A stretch of 32,194 bases of DNA from Spirosoma spitsbergense DSM 19989 (GTDB taxonomy: Bacteria > Bacteroidota > Bacteroidia > Cytophagales > Spirosomataceae): the NCBI RefSeq assembly GCF_000374085.1, contig NZ_KB893598.1, forward strand, positions 1-32,194. The letters run 5' to 3'. Below the pieces are notes generated by a model. The model saw only the letters and a program-made list of their open reading frames with translations. It had not been told where the DNA came from and did no database searches. The position numbers and the translations under genes are program-made. Positions 15,013 through 24,500 of this stretch are shown in pieces; positions within the stretch are counted from its first letter, which is position 1, and every line of letters starts with the position of its first letter.

Positions 15013-18000
15013 CTAATACTTGATAATCTTCTTGTAGATAACGGCCGACCTGACCTTCATGACGATAATGAACATACCCGTTGGCGTATCGGTCAGGTCC
15101 AGTTTAACGGTGCGCGTTGGGATATCGCTTCGTATTAAAACCGGCAGTACGCTGCCATGCAGGTCCCGCAGTTCTATTTCATCCGGAAAGGCCACCGAGC
15201 CCCCTAGTTTTATTGTGACAACCTCCCGGGATGGATTCGGAAATACATCGAACTGGCTGCTCAGGACAGGTTCATCGATGGAAGTTATGATCTTATCGGT
15301 TACGGTGCTCACCGTCACGGTTGTTGAGGCCACGGATGCGTTTCCGGCCGCATCAGCAGCTACTACATACGTGGAATAAACGGTGGCAGGCGTAAGCCCC
15401 GTCAGGGAATAGGTCGTTTCGGTCGTAGTACCTTTTAAGGCGCTGTTTAGGTAGATTCGGTACTGAGTCACCCCAATATTGTCAGTTGCCGCTGTCCAGG
15501 TCAGTTTGGCGCTATTGGTTGTCGTGGCCGAAGTAGTCAGATTTGTCGGAGCCGTTGGAGCCTGGGTGTCGGCTACAGCCACGGCTGAAGTGGTCACCTT
15601 GAACGTTGTCGAAGCCGCAGATGCATTACCTGCCGCATCAACTGCCACCACATAAATCGAATAGGCCGTCGCAGGGGTTAGCCCCGTCAGTGAATACGTT
15701 GTCGCGGTTGACGTTGCTATCTGGTTGCCGTCCAGATAGACCTTATAACCCGTAATGCCCACATTGTCGGTCGACGCTGTCCAGCTTATCGTTGTGCCGG
15801 TCGTTGTGATGGCCGTAGCGGTCAGGTTCGTCGGTGCTGTTGGTGCCTGTGTGTCCGAGTCTGCCAGCGTCGTTATTTTTATTGCGGTAGACGCCGTTTG
15901 GTTTCCGGCGGCATCGGCGGCTGTCACATAGACCGTGTAGGTCGTTGCCGGTGTTAACCCGGTCAGCGAGTACGTTGTCGCGGTCGTAGTGTACCGGATA
16001 ACCGCATCGACTGAAATCCGGTATTCCTTTACGCCAACGTTATCGGTCGACGCCGTCCAGGAAATCGTAGAGCTGGTTGTTTTGATATCACTGGCTGTCA
16101 GGCTGGTTGGTGCTGTTGGGGCCTGCGTGTCGGGCGTGGCTAAGGTGGTCAGGGTCAGTTTCGACGAGGACGTTGCATTCCCGGCGGCATCAACCGCTAC
16201 AATATAAACAGAATAGCTGGTAGCTGCCGTTAGCCCCGTTAGCGAATAGGTCGTTTCGGTGATCGTTGCTGTCAACAAACTATCCACGTACACCTTGTAT
16301 CCGGTTACTCCGATGTTGTCGGTCGCTGCGGCCCAGGTAAGTTTGGTGCTGGTTGCGGTCGTGGCCGACGTGGTCAGGTTGGTGGGCGCGGTAGGAGCCT
16401 GTGTGTCGGGGCTGGTATATAGGGCAATGTCAAATTTACCCATGTCGCCGTTGAACCCATCGACCATTACGTAATAGGTCTGGCCCGGCTTTAACCCCTT
16501 GAGCGGCAGATAGCTGTCGAAATAAGTCGCGCATTCAACCGGTCCGGCATCATTGGCACCCACCAGCGTAAAGGTGCCGAAGTCGTTCACGTCGGTGGCG
16601 GTATAAACCGCGAGCTGGGTATCGAAATTGGCCAGGTCGCAGGTGCTTACGTTGACGATACCATCGGCAGGAGCCACGAACCTGAACCAGACTGAATTGT
16701 CGATTTGATCGTCGCACCAGCCGTTTACGCAATCGCCGGTATTTTTGGGTTTAATGGTCTGTTCCAGCTTGGTGGCCGTGGCCAGAATATTGGTATACCC
16801 CTTCTGAATCACATTGTTGACCGGCAACAGAATGGCTTTGGCAACATCATCATTTTCCGGGCCGGGGGTGATTTTGTCTTTAATCACAATGTCGAAATTA
16901 CCCGTAAAGGTCCGGTAGCCATCCACAACGAGGTAGTAGGTTGTGCCCGGTGTCAGGCCGGTAATGGGCAGGAAACTATCGCCTTTGGTAGCGCAGTATC
17001 TTGGGCCATCTTCATTGGCCGCAACCAGGCTGAAGCTGTTAAAATCGGTGCAGGTGGTTGACGCATAGACCGCAATCTGCGTATCGAACGTGGCAAGGTC
17101 GCAGAGTGAGATTTCGGCTTCTCCACTGGCCGGGGCCACAAACGTAAACCATACGCTGCTGTTCATGGCCTGGTCGTTCCAGCGAATCGGCGCCAGCGCC
17201 CGTTCGGCACTGGACGATACAGTGGCTCCCACATTCGTAAAGCCTTTCTGGACCACGCCGTTGGTAGGCAACGCAATCGCTTTACAAACCTCATCATTGA
17301 CGGGTGGCGCAGCCGGTGGTACGGTGATCGAAATGCTGACGTTGCCGTAGCCCAGAATACCGCCATCGACCATGATATAATAGGTAGAGTCAGGCAGAAG
17401 GTTATCAATCGTCATGCTGCTGCCGCGTACGTTGTGCCCGTTGGGGTAATCGGAACTGGCGGGAGCCGGGCAAAGCCCCGAATTATCGTCGGCGGTGAGG
17501 TACTTGAACGTGCTGACGTCGGCACAGTTGCCCACCTGATACAGCGCAAGTTGCGCCTGAAAACTGGCCATGTTGCAGGTGCTGATTTTCACTGACCCAC
17601 TCGACGGAGCGACGAATTTGAACCAGATCGACTTTTCGATGACCCGCGCCCGGCTGTCGGTCTGATCGGTCCAGCCTTGCAGGCCTTTTTCATTATAGGG
17701 TGGTGCAAGGGGCTGCTCGGCGGTAGAGGTCGTGGCCCCGCCATTGCGGTAGGGGCCGCTGGGAATGCCGTCGGTTTTCAGGGTAATGGCATTGCAGGGA
17801 TCATCATTGACGGGGGGCTTGGCCGATACCGTAATGTCGAACGTACCAACCGCACCTTTGTAGCCATCCACCAGAATCTGATACCGTTTGCCCGCCGTCA
17901 GGCCCGTTACGGTCACCCGGCTGTTTAAGCCGCCCAGCAGCGAAATGTCATCGTTAGCCCCCAGGAGCACGTAGCCTAGAAAATAGTCGGGGCCGCAGAC

Positions 18001-20814
18001 GTTACCGGCACCAAAAACGCTAACCTGCGCATCGAACGTTGCATTAGTGATGTCAATCACAGCCTCGCCCCCATCGGGCGCAGCAAAGGAAAACCAGACC
18101 GAATGCTGAATACTGTCGGCTTTCCAGCCCACAATGGGGTCGGTGGAAGCAGGGGTCAGCACCTGTTCGCCGTCATCGGCCGTGGCCTGGTAGGTAGAGT
18201 AGTGGAAATTCGTTCTGTTGTTGGCACTCAGGCCTTGATTCGGCTTGCCGTTGACCGTTAAATATTCAAATCGGCACGAGTTATCGTTGGCGGGAACGGG
18301 CGAGGTGATGCGGATACCAAACTGACTCTGGGCTCCCTTGTACCCATCGACCATCACGTAGTAGGTTGTGCCAACGGTCAGGTTTTCCAGCACCAGCCGA
18401 CTGCTTTTGCTTGTTCTGCCACAGCCGTTGTCATTGGCCGCTATGAGGGTAAAGGTCTTCAAATCATTGCAGTTCGTGACCTGATACGCGGCCATTTGTG
18501 AATCGAACGCATCGTTCAGCTGATCGCAGGTACTCACGACAACCGTGGGCGTTTTGGCCACAAACGTAAACCAGACCGAGTGGGTGATGGCGGCTTTGTT
18601 GTCGGTTGTTTCGGGGCACCAGCCCGTGTCGCAATCGGCGGCTGGCGTCAGTGTTGCTTCGGCGGGGGGAGAGGTAGCGTTTCTGTTGGTGAAATTGGAG
18701 AAGGTGCCAAACTTGTTCTTGACATTCGTTTGCAGGCTCCCATCGGCGGGGATAGCAATGGCGTTACAGGCCAGGTCGTTATCGGGCGCGCGGGTGGTAT
18801 CGGAATCGCCAAAAAACACGGATACCAGCACCGAATCGGACACGGAATCATCGCAGTCGCTCTCCAGCCTTACCTGAATATCCCGGAATCCTTTCGCTTC
18901 GGGAAAGGAGTTTTTTACTTTCAGCGTCAGGGCCTGCGTGCCGCCTTTGGGAATGGTAAAGGTTTGTACAACGGGGCTGCTGCTGATGCCCGGTACGGAG
19001 ATGGTGGGCAGCAGCCCATCGGCCGGAAAGGGAATGCTGAGTTTATAGGCGCGAGCCTCGTCTTTGTTGTTGTTTTTAAGCGTGAGGTTAAATGTCACCT
19101 CGGCATCCAGCAACTGATCGGAATATTTGGCACTCTTTGCCGTTGTCGACCCCGTTACCGGGTCTTTCACCGTAATGCTCAACTGGTCGCGGGGGGTGGT
19201 ACCCGGTTCGTAGGGGCAACTCGTTTTACTTTTGAGGCTGTCGACCACAAAAATTGGCGTTCCGTAAACCCCATCTATTCGTAAATCATACACCACTTTG
19301 TCGCCCCCGGTGCCAAACTGATTGTCAGCAATCTGGTAGCCAATGGTTTTAGTGTTGCCCGATGTTTTGGTGTTGCCGAGGCTGTTGGTGGTGGTGAAGG
19401 TGAAGGTTTTTTCCTGGCTGGCTTCTGCGCTTGCTTTGACAATTTCCCCTATTTCAACGCCCCCACTGGCAGTAATTTTTGTGCTTTTGCTGTTTGCCAG
19501 GGAGATTTCCTGCGAGTACGATTGTGTCGAGGATTTGGTGGTGGCAAAACTAACTTCCGGGCCGTTGGTGGTCAGCACCACGCCCTGCTGGTCGAGGGGT
19601 GCATTGGCTTTGATGCGGTTGTTCATGGCAATCACTTCGCGCCAGAATTTCGCTTCCGATTTGTTGTTCGTGGCTTCCAGTTCAGGAATAACCGTCGACA
19701 GCAATTCCGCTTCGGTATACTGAAGCGGGCGGACCAGCCGCCCCCGGTGAAACAGGATTCGGGGCGTTGTTTTCGTAAACACCCGAATGTAATTTTCCTG
19801 CGGATAAAAATAGAAATTCAGATTAAACTCCAGCCCCCAATCCAGCCTGTGTTGCTCGGCAATGAACAGATCGCTCTTTTCCCGATTCGTGTATTTGTTG
19901 CTGGTGGTGTAGGTAACGACGTACGAACTATCAGCCCTGCCCGTCTTGGTAACTGTTGAGGTTTCCGTGGTTTCAACTTCTTCTCCCCCTTCAAAAGCCC
20001 CTAATTCAATACCCACGCTGGCTTTGATGGAATTGGTCGTACTGTTTTCGCTGGTTTCCTGAATAGACGTGCTGATCTCATTGGACGTTTCGGTGTCGGC
20101 CTGCCAGTACGTATAACTCTGGTCGCCGGGGGCAGTCCGCAGAATGGTTATCAACTCGATGGGGCCGTTGCCCGTACCCATGAATTGCGTTCCGCGTCCC
20201 AGCACCGTAATGGGTACCAGCACGGTTTTGTCGACCGTATTGCCGACATACAGCTTGATCATCAGGAGCTTGGTGTAGGCCGTTGCGGCATTGGGGTGCG
20301 ATTTGCTCCGGTCCACGCTGATAGCTGAGTACTGCTGCCGGACCCGGCAATTCTGCTCGACTACATTACAGTCGTATCGGTACTCTTCCTGCCGGAGCAG
20401 GGGCTGTTCAAACTCACCGGTAGCAACGCCATAATCACCCACCGTGTAGGTAATTTTATCATAGGCAAAGCGGGAGTCATCATCGTGGTCATACCCGTAC
20501 GAGATGTAAAAGTCCAGCTTCTCTTTACCGGCAGCAATCAGGAAAAAACTACCAATCCCTTCCGATGCCCGGCTGAAAATGGAAGCTTTAACATCGGCGG
20601 CTGAGGGCGTGCCCTCAAAGACAAACATACGGCCTTTGCCCCCGTTGTCTTTGTAATTGGCCGATAGGTAAATGTTGATTGGGTAGGCCGATGCGGCACC
20701 GCCTTTGGTGTTGACGGTTGCTTTCTGGTTGAAGTCAGCCTGCTGGGCCTGCAACTGGCCGTACCAAAGCAAGGGCAGCAGGCAAATGGATAGGATGCGT
20801 ATACGTAGTTTCAT
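15013..20814 (-). CDS. Giant T9SS-secreted surface protein with PPC-like and fibronectin type III repeats
   Basis: A 1933-residue exported protein. Signal peptide: residues 1-24 (LLPLLWYGQLQAQ). Residues about 30-550 are an uncharacterised module containing ITILRTAPGDQSYTYW (222-237) and two Ser/Thr-rich amphipathic stretches (about 238-308 and 424-492) that look like long beta-hairpins. About 550-670 is an Ig/CARDB-like domain. About 675-1467 holds five copies of a pre-peptidase C-terminal-like domain, each with PxNDxxC-like, SVWFxFVAP, FDTQ and YYVMVDGY motifs. Four fibronectin type III domains start near 1470, 1562, 1654 and 1749, each opening with DTQAPTAP. The final ~80 residues (FDVFPNPSREVVTIKL to VIYKKIIKY) are a type A sorting domain. 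It follows the lipoprotein gene by 53 bp, probably in one transcript. An adhesin or toxin-like role is inference. Confidence 0.9.
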   Translation of the reverse strand: MKLRIRILSICLLPLLWYGQLQAQQADFNQKATVNTKGGAASAYPINIYLSANYKDNGGKGRMFVFEGTPSAADVKASIFSRASEGIGSFFLIAAGKEKLDFYISYGYDHDDDSRFAYDKITYTVGDYGVATGEFEQPLLRQEEYRYDCNVVEQNCRVRQQYSAISVDRSKSHPNAATAYTKLLMIKLYVGNTVDKTVLVPITVLGRGTQFMGTGNGPIELITILRTAPGDQSYTYWQADTETSNEISTSIQETSENSTTNSIKASVGIELGAFEGGEEVETTETSTVTKTGRADSSYVVTYTTSNKYTNREKSDLFIAEQHRLDWGLEFNLNFYFYPQENYIRVFTKTTPRILFHRGRLVRPLQYTEAELLSTVIPELEATNNKSEAKFWREVIAMNNRIKANAPLDQQGVVLTTNGPEVSFATTKSSTQSYSQEISLANSKSTKITASGGVEIGEIVKASAEASQEKTFTFTTTNSLGNTKTSGNTKTIGYQIADNQFGTGGDKVVYDLRIDGVYGTPIFVVDSLKSKTSCPYEPGTTPRDQLSITVKDPVTGSTTAKSAKYSDQLLDAEVTFNLTLKNNNKDEARAYKLSIPFPADGLLPTISVPGISSSPVVQTFTIPKGGTQALTLKVKNSFPEAKGFRDIQVRLESDCDDSVSDSVLVSVFFGDSDTTRAPDNDLACNAIAIPADGSLQTNVKNKFGTFSNFTNRNATSPPAEATLTPAADCDTGWCPETTDNKAAITHSVWFTFVAKTPTVVVSTCDQLNDAFDSQMAAYQVTNCNDLKTFTLIAANDNGCGRTSKSSRLVLENLTVGTTYYVMVDGYKGAQSQFGIRITSPVPANDNSCRFEYLTVNGKPNQGLSANNRTNFHYSTYQATADDGEQVLTPASTDPIVGWKADSIQHSVWFSFAAPDGGEAVIDITNATFDAQVSVFGAGNVCGPDYFLGYVLLGANDDISLLGGLNSRVTVTGLTAGKRYQILVDGYKGAVGTFDITVSAKPPVNDDPCNAITLKTDGIPSGPYRNGGATTSTAEQPLAPPYNEKGLQGWTDQTDSRARVIEKSIWFKFVAPSSGSVKISTCNMASFQAQLALYQVGNCADVSTFKYLTADDNSGLCPAPASSDYPNGHNVRGSSMTIDNLLPDSTYYIMVDGGILGYGNVSISITVPPAAPPVNDEVCKAIALPTNGVVQKGFTNVGATVSSSAERALAPIRWNDQAMNSSVWFTFVAPASGEAEISLCDLATFDTQIAVYASTTCTDFNSFSLVAANEDGPRYCATKGDSFLPITGLTPGTTYYLVVDGYRTFTGNFDIVIKDKITPGPENDDVAKAILLPVNNVIQKGYTNILATATKLEQTIKPKNTGDCVNGWCDDQIDNSVWFRFVAPADGIVNVSTCDLANFDTQLAVYTATDVNDFGTFTLVGANDAGPVECATYFDSYLPLKGLKPGQTYYVMVDGFNGDMGKFDIALYTSPDTQAPTAPTNLTTSATTATSTKLTWAAATDNIGVTGYKVYVDSLLTATITETTYSLTGLTAATSYSVYIVAVDAAGNATSSSKLTLTTLATPDTQAPTAPTSLTASDIKTTSSTISWTASTDNVGVKEYRISVDAVIRYTTTATTYSLTGLTPATTYTVYVTAADAAGNQTASTAIKITTLADSDTQAPTAPTNLTATAITTTGTTISWTASTDNVGITGYKVYLDGNQIATSTATTYSLTGLTPATAYSIYVVAVDAAGNASAASTTFKVTTSAVAVADTQAPTAPTNLTTSATTTNSAKLTWTAATDNIGVTQYRIYLNSALKGTTTETTYSLTGLTPATVYSTYVVAADAAGNASVASTTVTVSTVTDKIITSIDEPVLSSQFDVFPNPSREVVTIKLGGSVAFPDEIELRDLHGSVLPVLIRSDIPTRTVKLDLTDTPTGMFIIVMKVRSAVIYKKIIKY
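15300..16407 (-). repeat. Four tandem fibronectin type III coding repeats
   Basis: The DTQAPTAP codons begin at 16407, 16131, 15855 and 15570, giving periods of 276, 276 and 285 bp. The units also share TDN(I/V)GV, TYSLTGLTPAT and VDAAGNA-type segments at both protein and DNA level, so unit number could change by recombination. Confidence 0.85.
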
Positions 20815-20867
20815 AGTAGGGAAGTAAGGGTCGTTTGCGAGAGGCAGAAAAAGAGGAAGGTTTCGGC

Positions 20868-21428
20868 CTAAGGATTCGTTAGCTGGTAATCATTGATGGT
20901 ACCACCCGATTTGGCACTAACCGTGGTGCGTGTGAGTTTGAGGCTGGCATCGGTTGCCTCATTGATTGTATAGGAAATAGTACCGCCCGTATCGGTGGGC
21001 TGTGGGTTCAGGTTGTTCAGGGTCAGCATCTTTCCGTCTGTCGATAGTGCCCATTGCCCTGTAAAGGTGTTGCCATCAAATTCGGTGAGCGATACGCCTG
21101 TCTGGCTGTTCAGGTTGAGTTTGAATCCCAAATAACCGGGTTTGATATTAGCCGCTCCCCCTTTGGTGTAAACCGCTACCGTACCTTCCTTCACGATATT
21201 GGCCGACCAGCTTTTGCCTATCCGCTGAGCGAGGGTGGGGGTAGGCGTTGGAGTGGGAGTTGGCGAGGGTGTAGTAGCCGGTGACGGACAGCCGGTCAGT
21301 GAAACAAGCAGGATCAATACCACCATCCAGGTGGTTAATGTACCGGTGTAATCAGCTGATTTGCAGGTGTAAATACGTCTGCAGCCGGGCGGAGTTACAG
21401 GGTTGAGAAGTAGGAGAGATAGGTTCAT
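20868..21428 (-). CDS. Lipocalin-like lipoprotein (intact copy)
   Basis: An outer-membrane lipoprotein by sequence: a hydrophobic stretch MVVLILLVSLTGC ends in a perfect lipobox (LTGC), followed by a Pro-Thr linker (PSPTPTPTPTPT). The mature domain of about 120 residues (IGKSWSANIVKEG, then NIKPGYLGFKLNL, FDGNTFTGQWALS and TLNNLNPQPTDTGGTI) reads like a small lipocalin-type beta-barrel, but I cannot name a family with certainty. The start at 21428 gives 186 residues; it is conserved in the broken copy (YVMNLS versus YVMKPS). A start at 21326 would give a shorter, more usual signal and is a real alternative. It lies 53 bp upstream of the 1933-aa T9SS protein, so an accessory role for that protein is plausible but unproven. 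Confidence 0.75.
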   Translation of the reverse strand: MNLSLLLLNPVTPPGCRRIYTCKSADYTGTLTTWMVVLILLVSLTGCPSPATTPSPTPTPTPTPTLAQRIGKSWSANIVKEGTVAVYTKGGAANIKPGYLGFKLNLNSQTGVSLTEFDGNTFTGQWALSTDGKMLTLNNLNPQPTDTGGTISYTINEATDASLKLTRTTVSAKSGGTINDYQLTNP

Positions 21429-21592
21429 TACGTAGCTGTTCAAGGGTAGAAACAGCCCGAATGTAACGTGCTCGTTTGCGAGGAACATGGGAATGTAACC
21501 CAATCAGTGTGGCTATAGATACGAACGACCGAACTATGTGCATGAACGGTCAGCGCGTATCAGCGAAACATAAACTGCTTCATAAAGTCGTC
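20899..21592 (-). repeat. Direct repeat A: regulator tail plus lipoprotein gene
   Basis: This segment is a diverged copy of 26947-27502. Shared blocks include GTGGCTATAGATACGAACGA running on to the ACCGAACTATGT block, GTTTCGCTGA-type sequence at the regulator end, and TTCATTACGTAGCTGTTCA near the lipoprotein start. The two copies flank the beta-helix gene in the same orientation. Copy A keeps the intact lipoprotein gene but only 30 bp of the regulator coding end. Confidence 0.8.
21560..21592 (-). pseudogene. Remnant of the 3' end of the LytTR response regulator gene
   Basis: Read on the minus strand, 21592-21560 encodes DDFMKQFMFR and a stop. The intact regulator ends DEFMKQFMFR and a stop at 27473. 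The codon before the remnant is a stop, so nothing is expressed from it. It begins 5 bp after the stop of the beta-helix gene, marking a duplication or deletion junction. Confidence 0.75.
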
Positions 21593-21597
21593 TTAAA

Positions 21598-24500
21598 TTA
21601 CTGGACCACCATTCGCCACCGTACCCACCCACTCGGCGTCTCGACCTGCAACGTATAGACTCCACCGGCCAGACCTGCCGTGTTCAGGCCCGACAACTCG
21701 CCCGGCGCATCGGCCCGCAACACGACCCGGCCCAGTATATCTACTACCCGGTATTGCCGGTAGGTCACTGCTGGTTCCAGTACCACCGACCCACCCGCCG
21801 ACACAGGGTTGGGATACAGCAATGACCGCTGTTCTTCTTTACTCGAAGTGGGGTTTTCGCCGGTAGCTGCACGTGCGCCCGTGGGCGACTCAAATTCGTA
21901 GGCACCCATATCAATCCGACCGCTCACAAAACGGGGGTTGCCGGCCAAATCGGTACTGCCAACGATGGCTGTTGTCGTAGCCGGGTCTCCGGCGTTGATG
22001 GCCGGGGAGCCGGGGGCTAATTGAGTGGACGTACTACTGCTGAAGGGTGAGGAGGTAGCGGCCGGCGTTCCGGTGGTGAGGTTGCCCGGCCCGGTGAGAT
22101 AGCCCGTTACCGACGCATCGAACAAACTATATCGGGCCGAGACGCTGGCCGAGTCAGCGTTAAATAATGTCTTGCCGCCCCCATTGCCGAACAGTACGCA
22201 GTTGGTCAGGCTGGGGCTGCTGGTACCTCTGTCAGACCCCCAGTTATACATTGCCCCGCCTTGTGAAGCTACATTGGCTTGAAACGAGCAATTGGTCAGA
22301 CTGGGGCTGCTATTACCAGAAGATCGGCCATCGCTATACATCGCCCCGCCATTGCCACTGGCGGTGTTCCCCTGAAACACGCAGTTGGTCAGACTGGGGC
22401 TGCTGATGCCGGCAATGCCCCTGTTCAACATCGCCCCGCCAATGGCGGCTGCGTTCGCTTGAAACAGGCAGTTGGTCAGGCTGGGGCTGCTAAGGCCCCC
22501 CTCACCGTAGTTAAATATCGCCCCGCCAACCCCGGCTACATTGCTTTGAAACGCGCAGTTGGTCAGACTGGGGCTGCTGTTGCCAGCACCCCCGCCATTG
22601 TTATACATCGCCCCGCCATACCCCTCTGCGTACATTGGCCCCCCAGCCCCGGCTACATTGGCTTGAAAGAGGCAGTTGCGGATGGTAGGATTACAAAAAT
22701 TGCCAGTGCCACGCCCATTGTTGTAGATGCCGCCCCCATAAAAATCGGGAGCCGCTGCGCCGTTGGGATTGCCGCCCGTAATGACAAAGCCATCCAGGAT
22801 AGCGGAGGTGGTCAGTCCGGCTGGATTGCTGATGACGTGGTAGCTGTTGTCGGTGTTGTCACCCAACAGGCCAATATCCCCACTGAGGGTGGTGGAAGAC
22901 GGTTGCGATGCCCCGCCGGGACCGCCGACCGGGTTGACTGGGGGGCGTTGGCTCAGCGTAGTTTCTGTGCCCACAAAGCCGCCGTAAATGGCTACGTTAG
23001 GCCGCATGGCGAAACTGATGGTGCGGCTGTCGGGGCCAGTCGTTGACGTAGGTTTGTAGAGCCCGTTGGCCACCCAGATTTCGGAGAGGCACTCGGTAGA
23101 GGGATATGTCAGAGCAGCTTGCAGGTCGGTGAAGGCATCGGCCCAGGTTAAGCCCGTGTTGGCTCCCGTAGCCGAGGCATTGACGTATAGCCGGGTGGGG
23201 AAGGGAAACACAGCCACTACAATGGCCGTGGCCGTGGCTGTACAACCGCTGGTGTTGCTCACCGTCACGGTGTACGTGCCGGGTGCGGAGACGACCGCCT
23301 GATTGGTGCTGCCAATCTGAGCGGCTCCCGCGCTAAAGGCATAACTTAGCCCCGTTCCGGTGTTAGCCGTTAGCGTCACGGAGGTGTTAGTGCAGGTCAG
23401 CGTGCCACTGCTGGCTAAGGTGGCCGGGGGTGGGGTTATGTTCTGGTTGATTGTTATGCTTTCTGTTGCCGTACAACCGTTGGCTTCCGTCACGGTTACC
23501 GAGTAAACCCCGTCCGTACTCACAGATCGAACAGCGTTGATTGAGTTGTTATCCCAGCGAGCGTTACCGTTTCCGCTGGCTGTCAGGCTCAACGTTGGGC
23601 TGGCGCAGGTCAAGGTTGCTGAGGTGGGTAAGATGCTCAGGGAGGGAACCGCCGTGTTGCTTACAACGATGGCCGTGGCCGTGGCTGTACAACCGCCGGT
23701 ATTGCGCACCGTCACGGTGTACGTGCCGGGTACGGAGACGACCGCCTGATTGGTGCTGCCAATCTGAGCGGCTCCCGCGCTAAACGTGTACGAACTCCCG
23801 GTGCCACCCGCCGTTAGCGTCACGCTCGTACTTGTGCAGGTTAGCGTTGCCGAACCGGGCGTGAACAGGGCTGTGGGTGGGGCAATCACCGTCAGGCTCA
23901 CCAAACTCGTACTGCGGGGAGAACCGCCCGATGCCCCTACCGTAACGGTAAGTGTTTGTGAGCCGCTCACACTGGCCCCAATGCTGGCCGAGACCGCACT
24001 GCTGCTGGTGCCCGACAGGGTAATACCCATCGGAGCCGCCCAGGTATAGCTGTACGGTTGGTCTGGCATTCCGGCCGTGCCAGCCGTTGCCGTTACCGAC
24101 AGCACTACCGTACTGCCTGCGCAAACTGGGTTGGGGGTGGCTGAGGTCACCAGCGTCAGGCCCGGAACAGCCTGAAATTCGTAGGCACCTATATCAATCC
24201 TGCCCTCCACAAGGCGGGGGTTCCCGGCCAAATCGGTGCTGCCAACGCTGGCTGTTGTCGTAGCCGGGTCTCCGGCGTTGATGGCCGGGGAGCCGGGAGC
24301 CAACTGGGTGGCCGTGCTGCTGGCAAAGGGCGAAGAGGTGGCGGCCAGCGTTCCGGTGGTGAGGTTGCCCGTGACGCTGGTAAAGCCCGTTACCGTTACT
24401 GACGAAGGCTCGAATAAACTATACCGGGCCGAGACATTGGCGTTGGTATTGCCGATGGTCTTGCTGCCTCCATTGCCAAACAGCACACAGTTGGTCAGGC

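Noticed and set aside
14931..15138. Short plus-strand frame across the 38-bp palindrome
   Set aside because: It overlaps the end of the T9SS sorting domain on the other strand and only exists because the palindrome is open in that frame.
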